A stretch of 64,000 bases of DNA from Escherichia hormaechei_A (GTDB taxonomy: Bacteria; Pseudomonadota; Gammaproteobacteria; Enterobacterales; Enterobacteriaceae): assembly GCA_042434945.1 (NCBI GenBank), contig CP170191.1, forward strand, positions 3,658,001-3,722,000, in the 5' to 3' direction. The notes under the pieces were generated by a model. That model was not told the DNA's origin. It made no database searches and worked only from the letters and a program-made list of their open reading frames with translations. Positions 13,998 to 25,091 of this stretch are shown one piece after another (within the stretch, counting starts at the first letter, position 1; each line of letters begins with the position of its first letter). A program made the translations under genes and the position numbers.

Positions 13998-14549
13998 TTA
14001 TTTCGTTGTACCCACAGGTTCAGTGGTTTCATTATTACCTGGCGCAGCAGCTGGCGCATCGCCACTATTCTCATTGTCATCGCCTTTACTACCGTAAAGG
14101 AACTGACCAATGAGATCTTCCAGCACCATCGCAGACTTAGTGTCCTGAATTGTATCGCCATCCTTCAGGATAGCAGTCCCCAGTTCCGGGTCTTCAAAAC
14201 CGACGTTTAATGCCAGATATTGTTCCCCCAGCAGGCCGGAAGTACGAATGCTCAGCGAACTGGTATCTGGAATGTGGTTATAACGTTGTTCAATTTCCAG
14301 CGTTACGCGCGGCAGATAGGTTTTCGGGTCCAGCGTAATATCCGCCACCCGACCCACAACAACGCCACCAATACTGACCGGAGAGCGCGCTTTCAGGCCG
14401 CCAATGTTATCGAACGTCGCATAAAGCGTGTAGGTCGGTTCAGTACGTATGGACGTCACGTTCGCCGCCTTCAGGCAAACAAACAGCGCCGCCAGCAGTG
14501 CTGCTAATAAAAAGATACCCACCCAAATTTCATTTTTTTTCGTTTGCAT
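13998..14549 (-). CDS. mlaD: MlaD, MCE-domain subunit
   Basis: Membrane-anchored MCE protein forming the hexameric ring through which lipid passes. Start MQTKKNEIWVGIFLLAALLA at 14549 gives 183 residues; the upstream five codons overlap the mlaE end. One membrane helix (about 8-28), then the MCE domain with GLKARSPVSIGGVVVGRV. The C-terminus is low complexity (Asp/Asn/Ala/Glu). Confidence 0.96.
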   Translation of the reverse strand: MQTKKNEIWVGIFLLAALLAALFVCLKAANVTSIRTEPTYTLYATFDNIGGLKARSPVSIGGVVVGRVADITLDPKTYLPRVTLEIEQRYNHIPDTSSLSIRTSGLLGEQYLALNVGFEDPELGTAILKDGDTIQDTKSAMVLEDLIGQFLYGSKGDDNENSGDAPAAAPGNNETTEPVGTTK

Positions 14550-14553
14550 GAAC

Positions 14554-16153
<1,600 letters not shown>

Positions 16154-16362
16154 AATTCACCCTTCGTCTTGCGTTGATTTTCTAAGCATGGCGCTCAATT
16201 TAACCTTGAACCCAACATATTTACAGAATATTACCCGCCGTGGTTAGCGAAAGCTGGCATTTGTTTTACTTTTTAGCCGCATAAAGTCAAAATTAAGCAT
16301 CCGTTACGGCTTTCTGAAAATCTTCAGCGGACCGGCGAGTATACCTGAAGAAAGGACGTTAG

Positions 16363-17340
16363 ATGCTTTTAGCTACGGCACTGTTAATTGTTGGTTTACT
16401 TTTGGTCGTTTACAGTGCCGACCGCCTGGTTTTTGCCGCGTCTATTCTTTGCCGAACCTTTGGCATCCCGCCGCTGATCATCGGCATGACGGTGGTCAGT
16501 ATTGGTACATCGTTACCAGAAGTCATCGTCTCGCTTGCCGCGTCTCTGCACGAACAACGCGATTTAGCCGTTGGTACAGCCCTCGGCTCAAACATTATCA
16601 ATATATTGCTGATCCTCGGTCTGGCTGCGCTGGTTCGTCCTTTTACCGTCCATTCTGATGTTCTACGCCGTGAATTACCCTTAATGTTGTTGGTCAGCGT
16701 GGTGGCCGGTTCCGTACTCTATGACGGACAACTTAGTCGCAGCGATGGTATCTTTCTCCTCTTTCTGGCTGTGCTATGGCTGCTGTTCATTGTTAAACTT
16801 GCACGTCAGGCTGAACGTCAGGGGACTGACAGCCTGACCAGAGAGCAGCTTGCAGAGCTGCCGCGTGACGGCGGATTGCCCGTCGCGTTTTTATGGCTCG
16901 GCATTGCGCTTATCATCATGCCAGTGGCCACGCGGATGGTGGTTGATAACGCCACGGTGCTGGCGAATTACTTTGCCATCAGCGAGTTGACGATGGGTCT
17001 GACGGCAATTGCTATCGGAACCAGCCTGCCGGAACTGGCAACCGCAATAGCGGGGGTTCGCAAAGGTGAAAACGACATTGCTGTCGGAAATATCATTGGC
17101 GCAAACATTTTTAATATTGTCATCGTGTTGGGTTTACCCGCGCTGATAACGCCAGGAGAGATTGATCCACTGGCGTACAGTCGTGACTACAGCGTGATGT
17201 TGCTGGTGAGCATTATTTTTGCGTTGCTGTGCTGGCGGCGCTCCCCGCAACCGGGCCGTGGTGTAGGGGTATTATTAACTGGCGGATTTATCGTATGGCT
17301 GGCGATGTTGTACTGGTTATCGCCAATACTCGTTGAATAA
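16363..17340 (+). CDS. yrbG: Ca2+/Na+ antiporter-family membrane protein YrbG
   Basis: A 325-residue CaCA exchanger with ten to eleven helices and two alpha repeats: GMTVVSIGTSLPEVIVSLAA and GLTAIAIGTSLPELATAIAG. The GTSLPE ion-binding motifs are intact in both. First gene of the yrbG-kdsD-kdsC-lptCAB cluster. Physiological substrate in E. coli is not firmly established. Confidence 0.95.
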   Translation: MLLATALLIVGLLLVVYSADRLVFAASILCRTFGIPPLIIGMTVVSIGTSLPEVIVSLAASLHEQRDLAVGTALGSNIINILLILGLAALVRPFTVHSDVLRRELPLMLLVSVVAGSVLYDGQLSRSDGIFLLFLAVLWLLFIVKLARQAERQGTDSLTREQLAELPRDGGLPVAFLWLGIALIIMPVATRMVVDNATVLANYFAISELTMGLTAIAIGTSLPELATAIAGVRKGENDIAVGNIIGANIFNIVIVLGLPALITPGEIDPLAYSRDYSVMLLVSIIFALLCWRRSPQPGRGVGVLLTGGFIVWLAMLYWLSPILVE

Positions 17341-17353
17341 CTGGAAACGCATT

Positions 17354-18340
17354 ATGTCGCACGTAGAGTTACAACCGGGTTTTGACTTTCAGCAAGCAGG
17401 TAAAGAAGTCCTGGCGATTGAACGTGAATGCCTGGCGGAGCTTGATCAATACATCAATCAGAATTTCACGCTTGCCTGTGAAAAGATGTTCTGGTGTAAA
17501 GGGAAAGTTGTCGTCATGGGGATGGGAAAATCGGGGCATATTGGGCGAAAAATGGCGGCAACGTTTGCCAGCACCGGTACACCTTCATTTTTCGTCCATC
17601 CTGGTGAAGCCGCGCATGGTGATTTAGGCATGGTTACCCCACAGGATGTGGTGATTGCTATCTCTAACTCTGGTGAATCCAGCGAAATCACGGCCTTAAT
17701 TCCAGTGCTTAAGCGTCTTCACGTACCGTTAATCTGCATCACCGGTCGCCCGGAGAGCAGCATGGCGCGCGCCGCAGATGTGCATCTGTGTGTTAAAGTA
17801 GCGAAAGAAGCCTGTCCGTTAGGGCTGGCACCGACCAGCAGCACCACCGCCACGCTGGTTATGGGCGATGCCCTCGCTGTCGCGCTGTTAAAAGCACGCG
17901 GCTTTACTGCTGAAGATTTTGCGCTCTCACACCCAGGCGGCGCACTGGGTCGTAAACTTCTGCTGCGCGTAAACGATATTATGCATACGGGCGATGAGAT
18001 CCCGCATGTTAAGAAAACGGCCAGTCTGCGTGACGCGTTGCTGGAAGTTACCCGCAAAAATCTTGGTATGACTGTCATTTGCGATGACAATATGATGATT
18101 GAAGGCATCTTTACCGACGGTGATTTACGCCGTGTCTTCGATATGGGCGTGGATGTTCGTCAGTTAAGTATTGCCGATGTGATGACGCCGGGGGGAATAC
18201 GTGTGCGCCCTGGCATTCTGGCCGTTGAGGCACTGAACTTAATGCAGTCCCGCCATATCACCTCCGTGATGGTTGCCGATGGCGACCATTTACTCGGTGT
18301 GTTACATATGCATGATTTACTGCGTGCAGGCGTAGTGTAA
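17354..18340 (+). CDS. kdsD: D-arabinose 5-phosphate isomerase
   Basis: Interconverts ribulose 5-phosphate and arabinose 5-phosphate, the first step of Kdo synthesis for LPS. Start MSHVELQPGFDFQQAGKEVL at 17354 gives 328 residues; the seven-codon longer frame overlaps yrbG. SIS domain (SNSGESSEI at about 105-113) followed by two CBS domains (about 200-328). Confidence 0.97.
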   Translation: MSHVELQPGFDFQQAGKEVLAIERECLAELDQYINQNFTLACEKMFWCKGKVVVMGMGKSGHIGRKMAATFASTGTPSFFVHPGEAAHGDLGMVTPQDVVIAISNSGESSEITALIPVLKRLHVPLICITGRPESSMARAADVHLCVKVAKEACPLGLAPTSSTTATLVMGDALAVALLKARGFTAEDFALSHPGGALGRKLLLRVNDIMHTGDEIPHVKKTASLRDALLEVTRKNLGMTVICDDNMMIEGIFTDGDLRRVFDMGVDVRQLSIADVMTPGGIRVRPGILAVEALNLMQSRHITSVMVADGDHLLGVLHMHDLLRAGVV

Positions 18341-18360
18341 AGATTCAAGGATAAACAACA

Positions 18361-18927
18361 ATGAGCAAAGCAGGTGCGTCGCTTGCGACCTGTTACGGCC
18401 CTGTCAGCGCCGACGTTATAGCAAAAGCAGAGAACATTCGTCTGCTGATCCTCGATGTCGATGGCGTACTGTCAGATGGCCTGATTTATATGGGCAATAA
18501 TGGCGAAGAGCTGAAAGCGTTCAATGTTCGTGACGGTTATGGCATTCGTTGTGCGCTCACCTCTGATATTGAAGTCGCTATCATTACCGGGCGAAAGGCT
18601 AAACTGGTAGAAGATCGTTGTGCCACATTGGGGATCACTCACTTGTATCAGGGGCAGTCAAACAAACTGATCGCCTTTAGCGATCTGCTGGAAAAACTGG
18701 CGATTGCCCCGGAAAATGTGGCTTATGTCGGCGATGATCTCATCGACTGGCCGGTAATGGAAAAAGTGGGTTTAAGCGTCGCCGTGGCCGATGCGCATCC
18801 ACTGTTGATCCCGCGCGCCGATTACGTGACGCGCATTGCTGGCGGTCGTGGCGCAGTGCGCGAAGTTTGCGACTTATTACTCCTGGCGCAGGGCAAACTG
18901 GATGAAGCCAAAGGGCAATCGATATGA
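18361..18927 (+). CDS. kdsC: 3-deoxy-D-manno-octulosonate 8-phosphate phosphatase
   Basis: HAD-type phosphatase that makes free Kdo. The 188-residue product has the nucleophile motif LLILDVDGVLSDG, motif III region GDDLIDWPVM and a tetramer-forming core. Its stop overlaps the lptC ATG by four bases (ATGA at 18924). Confidence 0.97.
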   Translation: MSKAGASLATCYGPVSADVIAKAENIRLLILDVDGVLSDGLIYMGNNGEELKAFNVRDGYGIRCALTSDIEVAIITGRKAKLVEDRCATLGITHLYQGQSNKLIAFSDLLEKLAIAPENVAYVGDDLIDWPVMEKVGLSVAVADAHPLLIPRADYVTRIAGGRGAVREVCDLLLLAQGKLDEAKGQSI

Positions 18928-19499
18928 GTAAAGCCAGACGTTGGGTTATCATTGTGCTATCACTGGCGGTTCTGGTGATGATCGGCATTAATATGGCCGA
19001 AAAAGACGATACCGCCCAGGTGGTCGTCAACAACAATGATCCCACCTATAAAAGCGAGCATACGGACACGCTCGTCTATAACCCAGAAGGGGCACTAAGC
19101 TATCGATTGATTGCTCAACACGTTGAATATTATTCCGATCAGGCCGTTTCGTGGTTTACGCAGCCGGTACTTACCACGTTTGATAAGGATAAAATCCCGA
19201 CATGGTCCGTAAAAGCAGATAAAGCCAAGCTGACCAATGACCGGATGCTCTATTTATATGGACACGTTGAAGTCAACGCACTTGTGCCAGACTCTCAACT
19301 TCGCAGAATCACGACGGATAACGCGCAGATCAATCTGGTGACGCAGGATGTTACCTCTGAAGACCTCGTCACGTTATACGGAACAACATTTAACTCCAGC
19401 GGTCTGAAAATGCGCGGCAACTTACGCAGCAAGAACGCCGAGCTGATTGAAAAGGTTAGAACATCCTATGAAATTCAAAACAAACAAACTCAGCCTTAA
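18924..19499 (+). CDS. lptC: LptC, inner-membrane anchored LPS transport protein
   Basis: Bitopic protein that takes LPS from LptBFG and passes it to LptA. 191 residues, one N-terminal membrane helix (about 7-25), then a beta-jellyroll periplasmic domain. Overlaps kdsC at its start and lptA at its end (lptA begins 32 bp before the lptC stop). Confidence 0.97.
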   Translation: MSKARRWVIIVLSLAVLVMIGINMAEKDDTAQVVVNNNDPTYKSEHTDTLVYNPEGALSYRLIAQHVEYYSDQAVSWFTQPVLTTFDKDKIPTWSVKADKAKLTNDRMLYLYGHVEVNALVPDSQLRRITTDNAQINLVTQDVTSEDLVTLYGTTFNSSGLKMRGNLRSKNAELIEKVRTSYEIQNKQTQP

Positions 19500-20025
19500 T
19501 CTTGTGCTTGCCAGCTCACTTCTGGCCGCCAGCATTCCGGCATTTGCCATAACCGGAGACACTGATCAGCCGATCCACATTGAATCGGACCAGCAATCTC
19601 TTGATATGCAAGGCAACGTGGTTACCTTTACCGGTAATGTCATCGTCACCCAGGGCACCATCAAAATTAATGCCGACAAAGTGGTCGTTACCCGTCCGGG
19701 CGGCGAACAAGGTAAAGAAGTGATTGACGGCTACGGTAAACCGGCAACGTTCTACCAGATGCAGGACAACGGTAAACCCGTTGAAGGTCACGCTTCCCAG
19801 ATGCACTACGAACTGGCAAAAGATTTTGTCGTTCTGACGGGTAATGCTTATCTGCAGCAGGTCGATAGCAACATTAAGGGCGATAAGATCACTTACCTGG
19901 TGAAAGAGCAGAAAATGCAGGCTTTCAGCGACAAAGGCAAGCGCGTAACAACCGTTCTGGTGCCGTCGCAGCTGCAGGACAAAAACAACAAAGGCCAGAC
20001 CCCGGCACAGAAGAAGGGTAATTAA
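19468..20025 (+). CDS. lptA: LptA, periplasmic LPS bridge protein
   Basis: Polymerises head to tail to form the periplasmic bridge between LptC and LptD. Start MKFKTNKLSLNLVLASSLLA at 19468 gives 185 residues with a signal peptide cleaved around residue 27; the extra seven codons upstream lie within lptC. Contains the OstA fold (VVTFTGNVIVTQGTIKINAD). Confidence 0.97.
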   Translation: MKFKTNKLSLNLVLASSLLAASIPAFAITGDTDQPIHIESDQQSLDMQGNVVTFTGNVIVTQGTIKINADKVVVTRPGGEQGKEVIDGYGKPATFYQMQDNGKPVEGHASQMHYELAKDFVVLTGNAYLQQVDSNIKGDKITYLVKEQKMQAFSDKGKRVTTVLVPSQLQDKNNKGQTPAQKKGN

Positions 20026-20031
20026 TTCGTT

Positions 20032-20757
20032 ATGGCAACATTAACTGCAAAGAACCTTGCAAAAGCCTATAAAGGCCGTCGCGTGGTAGAAGACGTCAGC
20101 CTGACCGTCAACTCCGGGGAAATTGTCGGTCTGCTGGGGCCAAACGGTGCCGGTAAGACCACCACTTTCTACATGGTTGTAGGCATTGTGCCGCGCGATG
20201 CGGGCAACATCATTATTGATGATGACGATATCAGTCTGCTGCCTCTGCATGCACGCGCGCGCCGCGGTATCGGCTATCTGCCACAGGAAGCCTCCATTTT
20301 CCGTCGCCTCAGCGTTTACGATAACCTGATGGCGGTACTGCAAATTCGTGACGACTTGTCTGCTGAACAACGTGAAGACCGCGCGAACGAGCTGATGGAA
20401 GAGTTTCACATTGAGCACCTGCGTGACAGCATGGGGCAGTCACTCTCCGGGGGTGAACGTCGCCGTGTAGAAATTGCCCGCGCACTGGCTGCGAATCCGA
20501 AATTTATTCTGCTCGACGAACCGTTTGCCGGGGTTGACCCGATCTCGGTTATCGACATTAAACGCATCATTGAGCACCTGCGCGACAGCGGCCTGGGCGT
20601 GCTGATCACTGACCACAACGTGCGTGAAACACTGGCGGTTTGTGAACGCGCTTATATCGTCAGTCAGGGGCATTTGATCGCCCACGGCACGCCTACAGAA
20701 ATCTTACAAGACGAACACGTTAAGCGTGTATACCTTGGGGAAGACTTCAGACTCTGA
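20032..20757 (+). CDS. lptB: LptB, ATPase of the LPS extraction transporter LptB2FG
   Basis: Powers extraction of LPS from the inner membrane. 241 residues: Walker A GPNGAGKT (36-43), signature LSGGERRRVEIAR, Walker B FILLDEPFAGVDP. In this window its permease partners lptF and lptG lie only 8 kb away, whereas in K-12 they are at a distant locus; see the relocation finding. Confidence 0.98.
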   Translation: MATLTAKNLAKAYKGRRVVEDVSLTVNSGEIVGLLGPNGAGKTTTFYMVVGIVPRDAGNIIIDDDDISLLPLHARARRGIGYLPQEASIFRRLSVYDNLMAVLQIRDDLSAEQREDRANELMEEFHIEHLRDSMGQSLSGGERRRVEIARALAANPKFILLDEPFAGVDPISVIDIKRIIEHLRDSGLGVLITDHNVRETLAVCERAYIVSQGHLIAHGTPTEILQDEHVKRVYLGEDFRL

Positions 20758-20804
20758 TAGGGTAGAAGTTTGCGACGTTTTAGCAGGAGAGTACGATTCT
20801 GAAC

Positions 20805-22238
20805 ATGAAGCAAGGTTTGCAACTCAGGCTTAGCCAACAACTGGCGATGACGCCACAGCTCCAACAGGCAATTCGTCTGTTGCAGTTGTCGACGCTGGAA
20901 CTTCAGCAGGAGCTACAGCAGGCGCTGGAGAGTAATCCGCTGCTTGAGCAAATCGACACTCATGAAGAAATCGACACCCGCGAAACGCAAGACAGTGAAA
21001 CGCTGGACACCGCCGACGCGCTCGAACAAAAAGAGATGCCGGAAGAGCTGCCGCTCGATGCCAGTTGGGACACCATTTACACCGCTGGTACACCATCCGG
21101 CACCAGCGGTGACTACATTGACGACGAGCTGCCGGTCTACCAGGGCGAAACGACGCAGACCTTGCAGGATTACCTGATGTGGCAGGTTGAGCTGACACCG
21201 TTTTCCGACACTGACCGCGCTATTGCTACCTCTATCGTCGATGCCGTTGATGAAACCGGTTATCTGACTGTCCCGCTGGAAGATATTCTCGAAAGTATAG
21301 GCGATGAAGAGATCGACATCGACGAAGTTGAAGCCGTCCTTAAGCGGATCCAACGGTTTGATCCGGTCGGTGTGGCGGCAAAAGATCTGCGTGACTGTCT
21401 GCTGATCCAACTCTCCCAATTCGATAAGACCACGCCGTGGCTGGAAGAGGCCAGACTGATCATTAGCGATCATCTCGATCTGTTAGCCAATCACGACTTC
21501 CGCACTTTAATGCGCGTCACGCGTCTGAAAGAAGATGTGCTGAAAGAAGCCGTCAATCTGATCCAGTCGCTCGATCCGCGCCCCGGGCAGTCGATCCAGA
21601 CTGGCGAACCTGAGTATGTCATTCCAGATGTGCTGGTGCGTAAGCATAACGGTCACTGGACGGTAGAACTCAACAGTGACAGCATTCCGCGTCTGCAAAT
21701 CAACCAGCACTACGCCTCGATGTGCAATAACGCGCGCAACGATGGTGACAGCCAGTTTATCCGCAGCAATCTGCAGGATGCCAAATGGTTGATCAAGAGT
21801 CTGGAAAGCCGTAACGATACGCTACTGCGCGTGAGTCGCTGTATCGTTGAACAGCAGCAAGCCTTCTTTGAGCAAGGTGAAGAATATATGAAACCGATGG
21901 TACTGGCCGATATCGCCCAGGCTGTCGAAATGCATGAATCGACGATATCTCGCGTGACCACGCAAAAATACCTGCATAGTCCACGAGGCATTTTTGAACT
22001 GAAGTATTTCTTTTCCAGTCACGTCAATACCGAGGGCGGCGGCGAAGCTTCCTCCACGGCGATTCGTGCGCTGGTGAAGAAATTAATCGCGGCGGAAAAC
22101 CCAGCGAAACCGTTGAGCGACAGCAAGTTAACCTCTTTGCTGTCGGAACAAGGTATCATGGTGGCACGCCGCACTGTTGCGAAGTACCGAGAGTCTTTAT
22201 CCATTCCGCCGTCAAACCAGCGTAAACAACTCGTTTGA
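20805..22238 (+). CDS. rpoN: RNA polymerase sigma-54
   Basis: Alternative sigma factor for nitrogen and other enhancer-dependent promoters. 477 residues: Gln-rich region I (LRLSQQLAMTPQLQQAIRLL), acidic region II, core-binding region, HTH near EMHESTISRVTTQ, and the diagnostic RpoN box ARRTVAKYRE close to the C-terminus. Followed by hpf, ptsN, rapZ and npr, the standard rpoN operon. Confidence 0.99.
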   Translation: MKQGLQLRLSQQLAMTPQLQQAIRLLQLSTLELQQELQQALESNPLLEQIDTHEEIDTRETQDSETLDTADALEQKEMPEELPLDASWDTIYTAGTPSGTSGDYIDDELPVYQGETTQTLQDYLMWQVELTPFSDTDRAIATSIVDAVDETGYLTVPLEDILESIGDEEIDIDEVEAVLKRIQRFDPVGVAAKDLRDCLLIQLSQFDKTTPWLEEARLIISDHLDLLANHDFRTLMRVTRLKEDVLKEAVNLIQSLDPRPGQSIQTGEPEYVIPDVLVRKHNGHWTVELNSDSIPRLQINQHYASMCNNARNDGDSQFIRSNLQDAKWLIKSLESRNDTLLRVSRCIVEQQQAFFEQGEEYMKPMVLADIAQAVEMHESTISRVTTQKYLHSPRGIFELKYFFSSHVNTEGGGEASSTAIRALVKKLIAAENPAKPLSDSKLTSLLSEQGIMVARRTVAKYRESLSIPPSNQRKQLV

Positions 22239-22260
22239 CCCAACCGATAAGGAAGACACT

Positions 22261-22548
22261 ATGCAGCTCAACATTACCGGAAATAACGTCGAGATCACCG
22301 AGGCACTGCGCGAATTTGTTACAGCCAAATTTGCCAAACTTGAGCAATATTTTGACCGAATCAACCAGGTCTATGTTGTTCTGAAAGTGGAGAAAGTCAC
22401 CCACACCTCAGATGCAACACTGCATGTAAACGGTGGTGAAATTCATGCCAGCGCGGAAGGTCAGGACATGTACGCTGCCATTGATGGCTTAATTGATAAG
22501 CTGGCACGCCAGTTGACCAAACATAAAGATAAACTGAAACAACACTAA
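22261..22548 (+). CDS. hpf: Ribosome hibernation promoting factor, short form
   Basis: Binds 30S and promotes 100S ribosome dimers in stationary phase together with RMF. 95 residues (MQLNITGNNVEITEALREFV), the short gamma-proteobacterial form with a basic end. Start at 22261 has AAGGAAGA upstream. Lies between rpoN and ptsN. Confidence 0.97.
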   Translation: MQLNITGNNVEITEALREFVTAKFAKLEQYFDRINQVYVVLKVEKVTHTSDATLHVNGGEIHASAEGQDMYAAIDGLIDKLARQLTKHKDKLKQH

Positions 22549-22665
22549 TTGTCCGGGCAATTAGCATGTGCATGGCGGCCTGTTGTGCGGCACAACGGGC
22601 CATTTGTACGGTTAATGCTCCGAGCCTGTTCCACTGTTTGAGTGGGCAGGTTCTTAGGTGAAATT

Positions 22666-23157
22666 ATGACAAATAATGATACAACTCTACAGCTTAGCAG
22701 TGTTCTTAACAGGGAATGTACGCGAAGCCGCGTCCACTGTCAGAGCAAAAAACGCGCCCTGGAAATCATCAGCGAGCTGGCGGCGAAACAACTTAGCCTG
22801 CCGCCTCAGGTGGTTTTTGAAGCTATCCTGACGCGGGAAAAAATGGGCAGTACCGGTATCGGCAATGGTATTGCCATTCCGCATGGCAAACTGGAAGAAG
22901 ATACTCTGCGCGCCGTTGGCGTTTTCGTTCAGCTCGAAACGCCTATAGCTTTCGATGCCATCGACAACCAACCGGTGGACTTACTTTTTGCCCTGCTGGT
23001 GCCGGCAGACCAAACTAAAACGCACCTGCATACTCTGTCGCTGGTGGCGAAACGTCTGGCGGACAAAACCATCTGCCGCCGTTTACGCGCAGCCCAGAGC
23101 GATGAAGAGCTGTATCAAATCATTACGGATACCGAAGGTACTCCGGATGAAGCGTAG
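22666..23157 (+). CDS. ptsN: Nitrogen-PTS EIIA component (EIIANtr)
   Basis: Phospho-acceptor of PtsP-NPr that regulates K+ transport and other targets. Start at 22666 (MTNNDTTLQLSSVLNRECTR) gives 163 residues; eight extra in-frame codons upstream are not supported. Active-site His73 sits in AIPHGK. The upstream 22549-22665 stretch has an inverted repeat at 22623-22650 (AGCCTGTTCCACTG...CAGGTTCTT). Confidence 0.97.
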   Translation: MTNNDTTLQLSSVLNRECTRSRVHCQSKKRALEIISELAAKQLSLPPQVVFEAILTREKMGSTGIGNGIAIPHGKLEEDTLRAVGVFVQLETPIAFDAIDNQPVDLLFALLVPADQTKTHLHTLSLVAKRLADKTICRRLRAAQSDEELYQIITDTEGTPDEA

Positions 23158-23202
23158 TTATTCGGTAATGTCTCTTTTAGACGTTGTGAGGAGAAACAGT
23201 AC

Positions 23203-24057
23203 ATGGTACTGATGATCGTCAGCGGACGTTCAGGTTCAGGTAAATCTGTCGCCCTGCGTGCGCTGGAAGATATGGGTTTTTACTGCGTGGATAACCTTCC
23301 CGTAGTGTTGTTACCCGATCTGGCTCGAACCCTGGCCGATCGCGAGATTTCTGCCGCCGTCAGCATTGATGTTCGTAATATGCCGGAGTCACCAGAAATA
23401 TTCGAACAGGCGATGAGTAACCTGCCTGACGCTTTCTCACCGCAACTCCTGTTCCTGGATGCCGACCGTAATACCTTAATTCGTCGTTACAGTGACACGC
23501 GCCGACTGCATCCGCTTTCCAGCAAAAACCTGTCGCTGGAAAGTGCTATCGACAAAGAAAGCGATTTGCTGGAGCCTCTGCGTTCGCGAGCGGATCTGAT
23601 TGTCGATACCTCAGAAATGTCCGTTCACGAGCTGGCTGAAATGCTGCGTACCCGTCTGCTGGGTAAACGTGAACGCGAACTGACCATGGTCTTTGAGTCT
23701 TTCGGCTTCAAACACGGTATCCCTATCGATGCAGATTACGTCTTTGACGTGCGCTTCTTGCCGAACCCGCACTGGGATCCGAAACTGCGTCCAATGACAG
23801 GTCTTGATAAACCTGTCGCCGCGTTCCTCGACCGCCACACAGAAGTACACAATTTTATCTACCAGACGCGAAGCTATCTTGAGCTATGGTTACCTATGCT
23901 GGAAACCAACAACCGTAGCTACTTGACGGTCGCCATTGGTTGTACCGGCGGGAAGCACCGTTCGGTGTATATTGCAGAGCAACTGGCAGACTACTTCCGC
24001 TCGCGCGGTAAAAACGTCCAGTCACGCCATCGTACGCTGGAAAAACGTAAACCATGA
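23203..24057 (+). CDS. rapZ: RNase E adaptor RapZ
   Basis: RNA-binding adaptor that targets the sRNA GlmZ for RNase E cleavage and senses glucosamine 6-phosphate. 284 residues: Walker A GRSGSGKS (8-15), Walker B region, and a conserved C-terminal RNA-binding domain with [13 protein letters not shown]. Its stop overlaps npr by four bases. Confidence 0.97.
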
Positions 24058-24326
24058 CCGTCAAGCAAACTGTTGAAATCACAAACAAGCTGGGCATGCA
24101 TGCCCGGCCTGCAATGAAGCTGTTTGAATTAATGCAGGGTTTTGACGCTGAAGTGCTCTTACGTAATGACGAAGGCACCGAGGCTGAAGCCAACAGCGTT
24201 ATTGCGCTGCTGATGTTGGATTCTGCCAAAGGACGGCAGATTGAAGTTGAAGCGACCGGTCCACAGGAAGAGGAAGCACTGGCCGCCGTTATCGCCCTGT
24301 TCAACGCCGGGTTTGACGAAGACTAA
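24054..24326 (+). CDS. npr: Nitrogen-PTS phosphocarrier NPr
   Basis: HPr-like phosphocarrier between PtsP and PtsN. 90 residues; phospho-acceptor His16 in GMHARPAM. Overlaps rapZ by four bases. The last few residues (LFNAGFDED) differ slightly from what I recall in K-12, which may mark the left edge of the diverged patch covering mtgA. Confidence 0.97.
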
Positions 24327-24365
24327 CGTTCGCCATGTCGGCGGGTAGCGCTGCGCTTACCCGCC

Positions 24366-25091
24366 CTACCTAAGATTATTTCGCTCCATAAACCCTTCCC
24401 CACCCAGCTGGCGCATCTGGCGCATAATCCACGCCTGGCGGCTTCGCACATAGCCTGACGGGGCGCTGGCCTTAAAACGCAGCGGGTTCGGCAGCACGGC
24501 GGCAAGCAGTGCCGCTTCGGACATAGTCAGCCTGCTGGCGGGCTTGCCAAAATAGCGCTGCGATGCCGCTTCGACACCAAATACGCCGTCACCAAATTCC
24601 GCGATATTCAGGTAGACGGTTAAAATGCGTTTTTTGCTCCACACCGTCTCGACGCCCAGCGTCAGCCCGGCCTCCAGCCCTTTTCTCACCCAGCTGCGAC
24701 CGTCCCATAAGAACAGGTTTTTTACCGTCTGCTGAGAAAGCGTCGATGCGCCGCGGACGCGGTTTTCATGACGTTCATTATGATCCAGCGCCTTCTCGAT
24801 AGCCGCCACGTCAAAACCCCAGTGCTCCGGGAATTTCTGATCTTCTGCCGCAATGACCGCCAGCCCCATCCACGGCGAGATTGCATCCATGCTGACCCAG
24901 TCAGAATGGGCAACATAGCCAAAATTCCCAGAGAGCCAGGCGCTAATCTGCCGCTCTGCCATCACGGCCGAGAACGGGACGGGCAGGATGCTGAACAGCG
25001 CAATACCGCCGCCCCAGAACACGGCCAGGACCAGCATAATACGCAGCAGGATCCGTTTTAACCACCCGCCGGGGGAGAATTTACGACTCAT
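24366..25091 (-). CDS. mtgA: Monofunctional biosynthetic peptidoglycan transglycosylase
   Basis: Polymerises lipid II into glycan strands; GT51 family, inner-membrane anchored. 241 residues, one membrane helix (about 13-34), catalytic motif AAEDQKFPEHWGFD, then RGASTLSQQ and KRILTVYLNIAEFG. All catalytic residues are intact. N-terminus (MSRKFSPGGWLKRILLRIML) and C-terminus differ clearly from the K-12 protein as I remember it, more like Enterobacter, Klebsiella or Citrobacter, while flanking genes look like E. coli. Its ATG overlaps the elbB stop. Confidence 0.96.
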   Translation of the reverse strand: MSRKFSPGGWLKRILLRIMLVLAVFWGGGIALFSILPVPFSAVMAERQISAWLSGNFGYVAHSDWVSMDAISPWMGLAVIAAEDQKFPEHWGFDVAAIEKALDHNERHENRVRGASTLSQQTVKNLFLWDGRSWVRKGLEAGLTLGVETVWSKKRILTVYLNIAEFGDGVFGVEAASQRYFGKPASRLTMSEAALLAAVLPNPLRFKASAPSGYVRSRQAWIMRQMRQLGGEGFMERNNLR